Origin: an uncultured bacterium
GTDB lineage: Bacteria > Armatimonadota > UBA5829
NCBI GenBank assembly: GCA_938074205.1
Contig: CALJES010000004.1
Coordinates: forward strand, 1-64,000
Reading direction: 5' to 3'
Length of the DNA stretch: 64,000 nucleotides
How positions within the stretch are numbered: position 1 is the stretch's first letter; every line of letters begins with the position of its first letter. Under the pieces are notes generated by a model that was not told the DNA's origin, did not search any database, and was given only the letters and a program-made list of their open reading frames with translations. This document shows positions 43,834 to 54,340 of the stretch, in pieces. Made by a program: the position numbers and the translations under genes.

Positions 43834-46596
43834 TTACAAAGAAGTTGACGCTGTCCTGATTTGTAGTTTCATCCGCCTTCCAATTGATTTCGAGATTTCC
43901 ATAAACAATACCACGGAGCTGGTCAGTACGATAACTACACCCCACTCTTGCAGGTTTAGCGGTGTAGTGCCAAAAACACTTTGTAGTGGCCTCCAGTAGA
44001 TTGCAGCCAACTGTGCGCAAGACGAGGCGATTACCGAAAACAGCACGAACTTGTTCGTCGTAAGTGGGATGTGGAATATGCTACGGTCCAGGCTGCGGCA
44101 GTTAAACACGTGCCACATCTGAAACATTACCATAGTGGTCATAGCCAAAGTGCGAGACTCTTTCAAATTCACTTCTCCACCGGCCCACTTGAACATTGCC
44201 AGAGTTCCGATGGCAAACAGGAACATAATACCGATAGTATGCAGGATGACAAGCCTGTCGAAGATACCCTCCTTAAGCCCCCGAGGCTTACGATAGACCA
44301 GATGTTCTTCGCCCGGCTCAAAAGCGAGCGCGACATCTTGCAAGCCATTAGTGACCAGGTTTATCCAGAGAATCTGCGCCGGAGTGTAAGGCAGTGGCCA
44401 CCCCATTGTGAGAGCCGTAAGAACGGACATTACCTCACCAACCCCGCTAGATATTAAGAAGAAGCTGACCTTCTTGATGTTCTCGAAGACGTAACGCCCT
44501 TCTTTTATCGCGTTATAAATACTGGCAAAGCTGTCGTCCAAGAGCACCATGTCGGATGCTTCTCTAGCGACCTCAGTACCGGACTTGCCCATAGCAATAC
44601 CCAGGTGTGCCGTTTTCAGGGCTGGTGCGTCGTTGACTCCATCTCCGGTGACCGCCACAACGTTGCCTCGCTCTCGGAATAGTCTGACCAGCCTATGTTT
44701 GTCCTGAGGTGTGACCCGGGCATAGACCTTGACCTCGTCGAGCCGACGCAAGAGTTGTTCATCAGACATGTCTTGGAGTTGCCGGCCAGTAACTACCCGT
44801 CTATCTTGCTCGATTGGAGGCAAATCACCCTCTGGTTTGATAATGCTCACTTCCAGAGCTATCGCACGAGCCGTGGCTGCGTGGTCACCTGTGACCATTA
44901 CCACGTTGATTCCCGACCGCTGAGCGTTTCGAACAGCGTCAGCGGCATCGGGTCTCGGCGGGTCGATCAAACCGACCAAGCCCACGAGTGTGAGTCCGCC
45001 GATCGTTTCCGGTTTCAGTTCGACGGACCGGTCCCAGGCGCTCGAGGCTAGAGCCAAGACTCGCTGGCCTCTTGCAGCCAAGTTGTCTACTATGCTGAGC
45101 CAGTGGGATTTGTCGATGGGTCCCATGCCGTCTGATCTGACCTCGCTTTCGCACATCGGTATTACAGCTTCTGGGCTGCCCTTGACGAGAAGATCAAACT
45201 CGTCGTGCTCTCCAACGCCTTTTGCCACGACAATGGCCATATACTTCCTTTCGGAGCTGAACGGGATCTCCGCAACAATTGACCTTTCGGCAAGCGATTG
45301 ATACACATCTGGTTCAAGTGCTACAGCCATTTCAAGCAGGGCTAATTCTGTTGGCGTGCCCGATCTTTCAACAATCTCGCCGTTTTCGATTCTGATGTTT
45401 GCATTGTTGCACAGTGCGGCCACGCGAGCCATACTCCGTCTTGCGAGACGGGCGGGTTCGAAGTCCACAGGTACTTCCGTGTTCTGAAGAGTTTGAATAG
45501 GCGAATTGGCCATAGGCCCATCGCCTCTTTCTATCTTCCAGGGCCCAAAGACCAGCGTGGTGGCAGTCATTCGATTTTGAGTCAGTGTGCCTGTCTTGTC
45601 CGAACATATTACCTCTGTAGAACCGAGGGTCTCTACAGCCGGCAGCTTGCGTACAAGGACGTTGCGCTTCGCCATGTTTCGGACGCCGACGGCCAGCGCT
45701 ATAGTTACAATGACAGGCAGACCTTCCGGGATAGCGGATACAGCTAATGCTATTGCTCCGAGCAACATCTCGAACACTTGCTCGCCTTGCACTATTCCTA
45801 TTATCGCGACGAGTCCAGAAAGCCCAAGAGTACCTATGGCTATATAATGGCTGAACTTCTTTATATTGTGCTGGAGAGGTGTGTCGACGTGTCTTTCCGA
45901 CTTAATTTGCTGGGCAATCTTGCCAAGCTCCGTATCGCGGCCGGTTGCAACCACCACGGCTTCTCCGCGGCCTTCTAATACGAGTGTGCCGGCGAACGTA
46001 ATATTTACCCAATCTGCAAGCGTTGCCTCTGTGTCCGTCATAGGCTCACACTGCTTATCAACCGGGACGGACTCCCCAGTCAGCAGCGATTCGTCTACGC
46101 GAAGGTCTGTGCAGGAAATAATTCGACAGTCTGCATCGACGCGATCTCCAGCTTCCAGAATGACGATGTCGCCCGGAACCAGTTCAGAGCTGTCTATCAC
46201 TCTAATCTGCCCGTCACGTCTGACTTTGGACGTTGTGCTAGTCAGTTTCTGCAGGGCGAGCATAGCCGTATTGGCTTTGTACTCCTGTGTAAAACCGATA
46301 ATCCCATTTAGCAACACCACCGCCAGAATTACCGCCGTGTCGGTGTAGTCCTTCATTGCGATGGTGATGGCAGCCGCTGCTAGTAATACATAAATGAGAG
46401 GGCTTCTGATCTGATCCAGCACGAGCTCCCATATTGGCACCTTGTCGTCCCGGGGAATAACGTTAGCTCCAAGTCGATCCAGTCGAAGCTTGGCCTCATC
46501 TGAACTGAGACCCAAAATGGACGAACCGCTCTGTCTTATGACTTCCTCCGCAGGAGCGCCTAACACAATAGACTTGTCTAGATCTAATAGAGCCAT
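43834..46596 (-). CDS. P-type (P2A-like) cation-transporting ATPase
   Basis: The 920-residue protein has the full P2-type layout: N-terminal cation-ATPase domain (1-75), actuator loop with TGES at 173-176, the ion-binding PEGLP at 290-294 in M4, the phosphorylation site DKTGT with D333, the nucleotide domain (EIPFSSERKYMAIV), hinge TGDGVNDAPALK, and a C-terminal six-helix region. The sequence looks closest to bacterial Ca2+/Mn2+-type pumps, but the ion cannot be fixed without a structural comparison. ATG 46596 has AGAGGAG 5 bases upstream. It lies 43 bases downstream of the GH130 gene on the same strand and may be read with it. Confidence 0.93.
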   Translation of the reverse strand: MALLDLDKSIVLGAPAEEVIRQSGSSILGLSSDEAKLRLDRLGANVIPRDDKVPIWELVLDQIRSPLIYVLLAAAAITIAMKDYTDTAVILAVVLLNGIIGFTQEYKANTAMLALQKLTSTTSKVRRDGQIRVIDSSELVPGDIVILEAGDRVDADCRIISCTDLRVDESLLTGESVPVDKQCEPMTDTEATLADWVNITFAGTLVLEGRGEAVVVATGRDTELGKIAQQIKSERHVDTPLQHNIKKFSHYIAIGTLGLSGLVAIIGIVQGEQVFEMLLGAIALAVSAIPEGLPVIVTIALAVGVRNMAKRNVLVRKLPAVETLGSTEVICSDKTGTLTQNRMTATTLVFGPWKIERGDGPMANSPIQTLQNTEVPVDFEPARLARRSMARVAALCNNANIRIENGEIVERSGTPTELALLEMAVALEPDVYQSLAERSIVAEIPFSSERKYMAIVVAKGVGEHDEFDLLVKGSPEAVIPMCESEVRSDGMGPIDKSHWLSIVDNLAARGQRVLALASSAWDRSVELKPETIGGLTLVGLVGLIDPPRPDAADAVRNAQRSGINVVMVTGDHAATARAIALEVSIIKPEGDLPPIEQDRRVVTGRQLQDMSDEQLLRRLDEVKVYARVTPQDKHRLVRLFRERGNVVAVTGDGVNDAPALKTAHLGIAMGKSGTEVAREASDMVLLDDSFASIYNAIKEGRYVFENIKKVSFFLISSGVGEVMSVLTALTMGWPLPYTPAQILWINLVTNGLQDVALAFEPGEEHLVYRKPRGLKEGIFDRLVILHTIGIMFLFAIGTLAMFKWAGGEVNLKESRTLAMTTMVMFQMWHVFNCRSLDRSIFHIPLTTNKFVLFSVIASSCAQLAAIYWRPLQSVFGTTPLNLQEWGVVIVLTSSVVLFMEISKSIGRRMKLQIRTASTSL

Positions 46597-46639
46597 GTAC
46601 ACTCCTCTCGAATATGGTTTAAATCGCGCATACTTATAG

Positions 46640-47581
46640 TCAAATGCGATATTTCCTTAGCTCGTCCAGGAGCTCCGATACACTGCCGGTGGCCAGACAT
46701 ACACACGAATCCGCAGCACCATAGTAGACATATAATGTGTCGCCCCTTTGGATGTGCCCGGTTGAGAACACCACGTTTGGCACTTCTCCTGTGGTCTCAT
46801 ACGGCTCATGCGGACCTAGAATCCAGTATGGTAGCCTGGCTATTAGGCGGCGGGGGTTATCCAGATCAAGCAGTGCCGCCCCGGTCCTGTAAGTCGGGCC
46901 AGCGGGGAACTGTTTTACTCCGTGATACAATACGAGCCAACCCTCCGGCGTCTCGATGGGCACGCCATTGGCTCCCACGCGATAACCATCCCACCACGGA
47001 CCGCCCCGCTCGTCGATAACCATCCACGGGCGACCCCAGTGTAGCAAATCGGTGCTCTCGGTAAGCCATATGTGTTCAATACTACCCGCTATCGGCCGGT
47101 GTAACATCCAGTATTTGCCACCGATCTTGCGAGGAAAAACAGCTGCGTCCTTGTTACTGGGAGCAAGCACCAGCCCAAGCCGTTCCACATGCTTGAAATC
47201 TTTGGTCGTGGCAAGTGCGACCCCGGCACCCATGGGCGAGTAGGCAGTATAGGCAATAACCCACATTCCGATATCTTCAAGATATGTTATTCGGGCATCC
47301 TCAATTCCGTAGTCTTCGTATGGGCATCCTTCTTCAGACGGATGCATCAGGGGTTCCTTCTCAATCCGCCAGTCGGTGACCCCATCTCGACTGCGCGCCA
47401 CGGTAAGATGAGAACGACCTTCCAAATCTTCCACACGCAGCAGGAGCAGAGTTTCCCCGTCCACCTCTGCCGCACCAGGATTGAACACCGAATTGCACGG
47501 ATAGGGCATTTCCCGAAAGGTGATCAGAGGGTTATGAACGCTGCGGGTTAGCATTTCGCGACCTTTGCATTGTAGTGCCAT
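46640..47581 (-). CDS. GH130-family glycoside phosphorylase
   Basis: The 313-residue protein has the five-bladed propeller pattern of GH130: FNPGAAEVDGETLLLLRVEDLEGRSHL in the first blades, YGIEDARIT containing the family acid, FPRKIGGKYWMLHRP and WWDGYRVGANG in the phosphate-binding region, and GEVPNVVFSTGHI near the end. Known members phosphorolyse beta-mannosides such as mannosyl-glucose or mannosyl-N-acetylglucosamine, giving mannose 1-phosphate. The acceptor sugar here cannot be told. An AGGAGG site precedes the ATG. The lack of a signal peptide places it in the cytoplasm, downstream of sugar uptake. Confidence 0.93.
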   Translation of the reverse strand: MALQCKGREMLTRSVHNPLITFREMPYPCNSVFNPGAAEVDGETLLLLRVEDLEGRSHLTVARSRDGVTDWRIEKEPLMHPSEEGCPYEDYGIEDARITYLEDIGMWVIAYTAYSPMGAGVALATTKDFKHVERLGLVLAPSNKDAAVFPRKIGGKYWMLHRPIAGSIEHIWLTESTDLLHWGRPWMVIDERGGPWWDGYRVGANGVPIETPEGWLVLYHGVKQFPAGPTYRTGAALLDLDNPRRLIARLPYWILGPHEPYETTGEVPNVVFSTGHIQRGDTLYVYYGAADSCVCLATGSVSELLDELRKYRI

Positions 47582-47595
47582 TACTCGGCCTCCTG

Positions 47596-47856
47596 CTAAA
47601 AGCTTTCACGCAAGACCACTATACTTGCCGAACTGTTATTGACGACGCTATGCGTTGTGCTGCCGACCGAAGAACCAACTGTACGGACTGATGTACCCGT
47701 TCCCAGCGCCGCATGGTCGATCTTCTGTCTGCGGAGATACTCAACATCAGCAAGCGCCTTCTCTATGCCCAGTGCTTCGACTTCCGTGGCCACAGACTCA
47801 ACTACGTGGATAAGTTCCGTGGATATGCTAATAGGACGCGCCAACGACAGAGTCAT
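47596..47856 (-). pseudogene. C-terminal remnant of a universal stress protein
   Basis: The 86-residue frame matches only the second half of a UspA-type domain: the helix EVEALGIEKALADVEYLRRQ, then ALGTGTS and GSSVGSTTHSVVNNSSASIVVLR, which resembles the ATP-binding GSVS/NSxxPVLVVR end. The N-terminal half, including the first strand and the nucleotide Asp, is missing, and no matching frame exists upstream. Although it has an ATG, I read it as a truncated gene that may no longer work. A TATAAT box lies at 47975-47980 on the minus strand. GH130 follows after 14 bases. Confidence 0.6.
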
Positions 47857-48099
47857 CTAATCAGCTGTCCGCGAACTTGCTGAAAAGTCAGCGCTAACCA
47901 GTGCGTAACCGAAATAATCAATGTAGTGTTCCGAATCACATTAAGGCTGTATAAAAACATACCGGCGTTGTCATATTATACCCGATTCACCTAATAACGC
48001 CCATACTCTGGGGAATTACGTTTTATTCGCTGTAGCGTCTCTGGCGGAAACATTATATACTGGATTCAAGCACAGCTAACCACGAAAAGGAGTCTAACT

Positions 48100-49581
48100 G
48101 TGATACAACTAGGCAAGTGCGTGTTAATAATAATCACTATATTGGTATCTACCACAGCTGCAAGTGCGGCTGAGGATAACCTGGCGGAACTCTCCGCAGA
48201 GGGTTTTACTATTCGCTACCCAGCCGCCTTTGAAGCCCAAGCCAAAGCAGTCCTCAACATGGCTGTGGAACACATTCGTCCCGGCATACAAGCCCACCGC
48301 CAGATTGTGCAGCTGCTTAGCAACCCTTCTGAACTTGCTGCCTACATAACGGACCTGTTGGGAGCTGAAGAAACCCAAGAGGCAACCCGTGTAAGGCTAA
48401 CTGCTTATAAGGAAAAGTCTGAGGCACTTGTTCACGCGTTCTCGAACATACGGATCATACCTGCGGCAGATGCTGTGGTCGCTGGCGGTGTCGATGCGGG
48501 CGTCATTCAAGTCCGATATTTCCATGATACAGATGAATTCAGTATCGGGCTCGAGCTGCATAGCCTGAACGCAGATCGTCTTAAGCGCAGCTTCTTCCCT
48601 GTGTTCGTAAACGCTGACGGCAAAATCAGATCAGAAAAGAACCTGCCGGATACGGCTTTGAATCTGCTAGGCTCGAGCAAGGCAATGATCCCAGCGGCCA
48701 TACACGAAACTGTTTCCTGGATCATTTCTGAGAAGCTTAACCTTTATCACCCGTTCACTAGGTGGTTCCTGGAAGGTGTTACGGGTTGGGTCACACTTCG
48801 AGTGCTCAGTCGAGCCGGTGAGGAGTATGCAAATATTGCTAGAGAAGTCTATACGCCTGGTGCAGTGGCTAAGAAAGTAAGGAACAAAGTGAACCTTTTC
48901 GCTTGGCCACAGAGTGCATTTCAAAACAAGAAGCCTCCCTATCTGGATCCGGAACTTGAGGTTGCTCAGACGCAGTACGCAGTCGAGGCCATTGGCAACC
49001 TGCTCGGGGGTAATCGCAACAAAACTCTCGCCCGGATAATAGGTGAGATCAAGCACCGACCTGACGTGGATACAGACGCAATCTGCGCCGCCATCAAGAA
49101 GATCACCGACGTGGACTTTAAGAAGACACTGCTTACCTACGTCCCCGAGGATATTGTCCGCGCAATGAATACCGGTGAGGCACGCAGACTGATCTCGCAG
49201 GCTGAAAAATCGGCTCAGGAGAAGAAATGGGCGGATGCCATTGCCAAGTTGCGTCGGGCACTCCAGATAGACCCTTATGACGTCAACGCGCGTATTAACC
49301 TGGCTTGGTTAGAACGCGAAAACTCTGAAACGCTCGATTCGGAAATACAAGTTTTTACCGCGGCCAGACTTCTAAAGGAGAAGACCTACTCGTTCCGCTT
49401 GTTCGCACCCAGCGTGGAGGGAAACTACGTATTGGCAAGGCTCGCGATCTTGTTGGGCAATCTGGAGTACGCTAAGAAGTTCCTAGAGCCAGTGCTTGCG
49501 GCAAACCCCGACCACAAAGACGCAAAACGAGCCCTTGAGGAGATTCGGCGAATAGAGGCATCCGTCAAGGGAGGCAAGTGA
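48100..49581 (+). CDS. Secreted protease-like TPR protein with degenerate zinc motif
   Basis: The 493-residue protein has a signal peptide (ending TTAASAAE) and a helical body reminiscent of the peptidase-MA-like gluzincin family. The expected HExxH is present only as HETVS (H202, E203; the second His is Ser), followed by FLEGVTGWVT with a Glu at the right distance. It is therefore either inactive or uses another ligand. A tetratricopeptide-like region occupies about 365-490 (SAQEKKWADAIAKLRRALQIDPYDVNARINLA). The GTG start has AAAGGAG 8 bases upstream. A scaffolding or binding role is inference. Confidence 0.75.
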   Translation: MIQLGKCVLIIITILVSTTAASAAEDNLAELSAEGFTIRYPAAFEAQAKAVLNMAVEHIRPGIQAHRQIVQLLSNPSELAAYITDLLGAEETQEATRVRLTAYKEKSEALVHAFSNIRIIPAADAVVAGGVDAGVIQVRYFHDTDEFSIGLELHSLNADRLKRSFFPVFVNADGKIRSEKNLPDTALNLLGSSKAMIPAAIHETVSWIISEKLNLYHPFTRWFLEGVTGWVTLRVLSRAGEEYANIAREVYTPGAVAKKVRNKVNLFAWPQSAFQNKKPPYLDPELEVAQTQYAVEAIGNLLGGNRNKTLARIIGEIKHRPDVDTDAICAAIKKITDVDFKKTLLTYVPEDIVRAMNTGEARRLISQAEKSAQEKKWADAIAKLRRALQIDPYDVNARINLAWLERENSETLDSEIQVFTAARLLKEKTYSFRLFAPSVEGNYVLARLAILLGNLEYAKKFLEPVLAANPDHKDAKRALEEIRRIEASVKGGK

Positions 49582-49673
49582 CTTAGCGCCTGCATGCCTT
49601 CGCATTCACACTGGGACGGTTGTTAGCGGGCCGACCCGTTACGCAAACCTGCGAGGTATGCTTCTGCTCAGAC

Positions 49674-50777
49674 ATGAACGGCTTTTGCATTCAGGTAAGT
49701 CAACTCGGAACTGCCTATCTGCCCGGCAAATACGCAGGCATGGCGGCCAAGGGTGCTGTTAGGTGCGTTTCCGTTGCGCCTGGAGAGCGCAGCCAAGCGG
49801 CGCGCTTTATAAAGCAAGGCGGCACACTCGTTCTAGTTGGGGAGTGGGGTGCGGTTCGAAATTTTGCTCGCGGTCTGTTGTCGCGCGAGCGCGAACTAGT
49901 GCCCAACGCATCTGATGCACGGGAAAGGAAGCTTCTCTCCCGCGCCCTGAGTGCGCGAGTAATGACCACTACTCAGTGCTCCCCACTTACTAGGATATTC
50001 CAACCATGCGAGCTGGCGGGATTCTTGGGCGAGGACTCGCTGCCAGAGGATGTTCCGACTTTGGTTCCTGTAACGGATGTTGAAAGGTTACTCGAGATAC
50101 CTGCCAACAAGTTCGCAGTCGAATCAGCCGGGGTCGAGTTGGTAGCGCATCCAGACGTGTTGGCGCCGCAATCCAAGGAGACTGTCGGTCTGTTGCGGGA
50201 GGCATTAGGATCGTGTGAACCGGATCTGCCCTATGAACCTAAAGTGCTTGATATGGGCTGCGGATCCGGAGTGCTGAGCGTGCTTGCGTGGCAGGTGCTG
50301 GCAAGTAAATCTCCCTTCATTACGGCGGTTGATATCCTGCCTGAAGCAGTGGCTACTACACGGTATAACTGGCGCCAGTTGGCAGAACAAGGTAAGGTCG
50401 GACCGGTCGAATCACTCACTGTAGTCTGCGGCAACTTGTTCGAACCCCTCGGGAGTTCGGAGTTTGACCTTATAATCTTCAATGCGCCCTGGGTAAATGC
50501 TCCTCCACGCAGCCGCGCCGACGTAGCGTTGATGGATGAGGACCAGCATTTAGTAATAGGGTTTCTGAACGCGTGCCCAGAGCATCTGACGCAGTTCGGA
50601 CGAGTGGTTTTAGCCTATGCATCGAACGCCGGTTCCGACGCCGTGTCGCGTTTGGAGCAGATCATAGGTGATGTCCGACTTCAAATTCTTCGCGTGCTAA
50701 AGACAAGAATCCACACCAGACGTGCCAAGCGCCAGTGGCAGAACGTCTACGTTTACATTCTCGGCCAAGGACCCTGA
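49674..50777 (+). CDS. SAM-dependent methyltransferase (PrmA/HemK-like)
   Basis: The C-terminal half (about 190-330) is a class I methyltransferase: motif I KVLDMGCGSGVLSVLA, motif II TAVDILPEAVATTRYN, and FNAPWVN in place of the N-P-P-Y/F motif that binds the target amide or base. The N-terminal 180 residues show no recognised domain but resemble the extra N-terminal regions of protein or rRNA methyltransferases. The substrate is unknown. The start is uncertain: ATG 49674 is used here, and TTG 49620 would add 18 residues. It lies 92 bases after the TPR gene, with no visible terminator between. Confidence 0.78.
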   Translation: MNGFCIQVSQLGTAYLPGKYAGMAAKGAVRCVSVAPGERSQAARFIKQGGTLVLVGEWGAVRNFARGLLSRERELVPNASDARERKLLSRALSARVMTTTQCSPLTRIFQPCELAGFLGEDSLPEDVPTLVPVTDVERLLEIPANKFAVESAGVELVAHPDVLAPQSKETVGLLREALGSCEPDLPYEPKVLDMGCGSGVLSVLAWQVLASKSPFITAVDILPEAVATTRYNWRQLAEQGKVGPVESLTVVCGNLFEPLGSSEFDLIIFNAPWVNAPPRSRADVALMDEDQHLVIGFLNACPEHLTQFGRVVLAYASNAGSDAVSRLEQIIGDVRLQILRVLKTRIHTRRAKRQWQNVYVYILGQGP

Positions 50778-50815
50778 AGTGGCAGGAGCAGATGTCAGCC
50801 GCCACCTATTGTGAA

Positions 50816-52204
50816 CTATCGATCCCTTACCGGCATTGGGATAGGGTCGGTTCGCGATGGCATCGGTGGATAATCCGGAGGCTCCAATCCTGAAACCAGC
50901 TCGGAAATCCTCACGGGCTCACCTGTGACGAACGAGATGTTCGCCGCTGCGCCGATAAGAATCGAGTAGGCTCCAGCTCGGTGGTCTGCGGCGCGCAAAT
51001 ATGGGTCGGGCTTCTTTTCGGGCGAGAAAATATCGTCGAGCAGAATAGGATCACCGCCGCCGTGACCGCCTTCTCCGGTCCAGATTTCCACTTCGTATGC
51101 TGGAGATCGCAGGGGGTATATTCTGATGTAAGTTCCTTCCTTCTGAATAGCGCCCGGCACCGTTCCGTCACCGGATATGTAAACGCTTTCTTGCATCGTG
51201 TGTTCAAGTCTTCCCTTGGTGCCGTTGAAACAGATTGTATACCCTTCCCAGCTGCAAAATGTGTTCAGCGAGTAACAAAGTGTGGTTCCCGACGAATACT
51301 TTACGATGACGTTCATAGTGTCTTCGATGTCTATGTCCGGTCTGAAAACGCATCGGTCCCGATAATAACCGTCGTAGTGCTCGTTTTCTAGGTATAGCTG
51401 TCCCATTTGCCCAGAGCTAATATCGATCTTGAAACCGCACTTTTCTTCCTCCGGGCACGTGCGGCAGCGTTCGTGGTGGCTTGTTAAACCCATTCGCCGA
51501 GCAGTTTCGGGGGTATAGAATTCTCGTTTGCCAACTCCGAATACGCTGACTGGTATGTCAGAAAGCCACCAGTTGACAAGGTCAAAGTGATGAGTGGCCT
51601 TGTGGACCATCAGCCCGCCGGAGTTGGCTTTGTTGGAATGCCATCTTCTGAAATAATCTGCTCCGTGGTGCGTGTTGAGCATCCAGTGAAAATCGACCGA
51701 TAGAACATCGCCGATTGTGCCTTTCATCAGAAGATCCTTCACCTGAGTTCTGGGAGGAGAGTAGCGGTAATTGAAAGTGACACGGCATTTGCGCCCTGTC
51801 CGACGTTGGGTATCTATGATCGCCCGGCATTTTTCTGCGTCGATGGTCATGGGCTTTTCGGTTATCACGTCGCAGCCCAGTTCCATCGCGCGGATTATGT
51901 ATTCGTGATGCGTGCAATCCTTGGACGTGACGATTACTTCGTCCGGTCTGGTCTCCTCAATCATTCGGTCGAAGGCGTTGGGGTCAGCAGAGACGTCATA
52001 GATGGGCGGTTCCACACCGGTCCTTTCTTTGCTCTGTGCCTGAGCCAGTTTCAACCTGCCCAGATTGTTGTCGCAGAAGCCAACTATTGCGCAGTACTCA
52101 GTGTAGGGGCCCTCGATCGCGCCGCGGTAGAAGTTCGAGCGACCCCCAACGCCGACAACTGCGTACCGGCGCCTTCCGTCTTGTGCACTTGAGATCTTGT
52201 CCAC
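50816..52204 (-). CDS. Gfo/Idh/MocA-family oxidoreductase
   Basis: The 462-residue cytoplasmic enzyme has the Rossmann start (YAVVGVGGRSNFYRGAI), the EKPMT motif near residue 115 and the substrate-binding half (GGLMVHKATHHFDLVNWW with the family's conserved His). An insertion near 245-260 carries the cysteines CRTCPEEEKCGF (CxxCx5C), which could bind metal and is not usual in the family. The substrate is probably a sugar or cyclitol but cannot be named. GTG 52204 has GAGGAGG 7-9 bases upstream. It faces the methyltransferase gene. Confidence 0.9.
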   Translation of the reverse strand: MDKISSAQDGRRRYAVVGVGGRSNFYRGAIEGPYTEYCAIVGFCDNNLGRLKLAQAQSKERTGVEPPIYDVSADPNAFDRMIEETRPDEVIVTSKDCTHHEYIIRAMELGCDVITEKPMTIDAEKCRAIIDTQRRTGRKCRVTFNYRYSPPRTQVKDLLMKGTIGDVLSVDFHWMLNTHHGADYFRRWHSNKANSGGLMVHKATHHFDLVNWWLSDIPVSVFGVGKREFYTPETARRMGLTSHHERCRTCPEEEKCGFKIDISSGQMGQLYLENEHYDGYYRDRCVFRPDIDIEDTMNVIVKYSSGTTLCYSLNTFCSWEGYTICFNGTKGRLEHTMQESVYISGDGTVPGAIQKEGTYIRIYPLRSPAYEVEIWTGEGGHGGGDPILLDDIFSPEKKPDPYLRAADHRAGAYSILIGAAANISFVTGEPVRISELVSGLEPPDYPPMPSRTDPIPMPVRDR

Positions 52205-52263
52205 TGTGGCACCTCCTCAAAGACCTAATCCGTTCTGAAAGGCATTATTCGCATCAAATAAAA

Positions 52264-52286
52264 GTCCGGGACGATATGTCCCGGAC
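52264..52286 (-). terminator. Terminator of enolase gene
   Basis: A perfect 9-bp stem (52264-52272 with 52278-52286) and a 5-base loop. On the minus strand it is followed by TTTTATTT, 48 bases after the enolase stop. Confidence 0.85.
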
Positions 52287-52333
52287 CATTCGTTTTCTCT
52301 AAGAGCATCCGGCTGCCACTGCTTTAGGGCTCG

Positions 52334-53731
<1,398 letters not shown>

Positions 53732-53733
53732 TT

Positions 53734-53763
53734 ATTATAGCACTTTTATCTACCAGGAGTCTA
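53734..53763 (-). promoter_or_regulatory. Predicted promoter of eno
   Basis: On the minus strand: TAGACT (53758-53763), 18 bases, perfect TATAAT (53734-53739), giving a leader of about 110 bases. Confidence 0.5.
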
Positions 53764-54086
53764 CGACAAAAACATGCGCGGACGCCGTATTTCAGCCAAG
53801 AACGGTGCACGCAACAGCGCTGACAGAACACCTGCTCGACCGAGGTAAGTGCAACTCTCTAAACGGAAAAACGTAGCTTCCTGAACGCTGGCGTCTTATC
53901 TTGGGTCTTGGGGGCAAGTCTTTCGTGTAAGCGTGTCAGGGGATGTTTAAAGAAACGGCATCACGGGTATTAACTTCGGTGCAGAACAAGGGTATTGTAT
54001 TAGACGGCTACTACCGAAGGATTATATTGTCCGTTCGTCTAAAATTTAGTCGGCAATAATAGGGCAAAACTTTCGTCAATCAGATA
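53764..54086. other. Intergenic region between eno and porin promoters
   Basis: This 323-base stretch contains no gene I can support. It holds one inverted repeat, TTAGACG at 54000-54006 and CGTCTAA at 54036-54042, 45 bases before the porin -35 box. This could be a protein-binding site or a weak hairpin. Confidence 0.5.
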
Positions 54087-54115
54087 TTGACACGCAATTT
54101 GTCTTGTGCTAGGAT
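54087..54115 (+). promoter_or_regulatory. Promoter of SLH porin gene
   Basis: Perfect TTGACA (54087-54092), 17 bases, TAGGAT (54110-54115). Transcription would start near 54122 and give an untranslated leader of about 219 bases, long for this genome. Confidence 0.7.
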
Positions 54116-54262
54116 TTCGTGCGAACCAGGCTATCGCACCGATCGCAGCGCAGGGTGGAAAGGAGGTGAAAGGTTCCTCGAAAGTGTCCTGTGAGTGCTG
54201 CGGGTGATAGCATAGACGGGAAGGCGCTTCCAAGGAGCGTTCAAGCGCGTAGCAGGTAACAA

Positions 54263-54332
54263 GGAGACTGTGAGCGCTTAGTCTCCGCGGGGCGTTCCTC
54301 CTGTCAAGAAAAGGTTCTATTCAAGGAGGAAC
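54263..54332 (+). promoter_or_regulatory. Structured porin leader that can mask its ribosome binding site
   Basis: Two stems are visible. GGAGACT (54263-54269) pairs with AGTCTCC (54280-54286). GTTCCTCC (54294-54301) is the exact complement of GGAGGAAC (54325-54332), which contains the porin Shine-Dalgarno sequence, with a 23-base loop between. Folding of the second stem would block translation of the porin. A further purine-rich AAAGGAGG near 54160 and GCGCTT/AAGCGC copies offer alternative pairings. Regulation by protein, temperature or small RNA is inference. Confidence 0.55.
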
Positions 54333-54340
54333 AAGAAACT

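Noticed and set aside
48056-48061. TATACT as promoter for the TPR protein gene
   Set aside because: No -35 element at a suitable distance; too weak to list.
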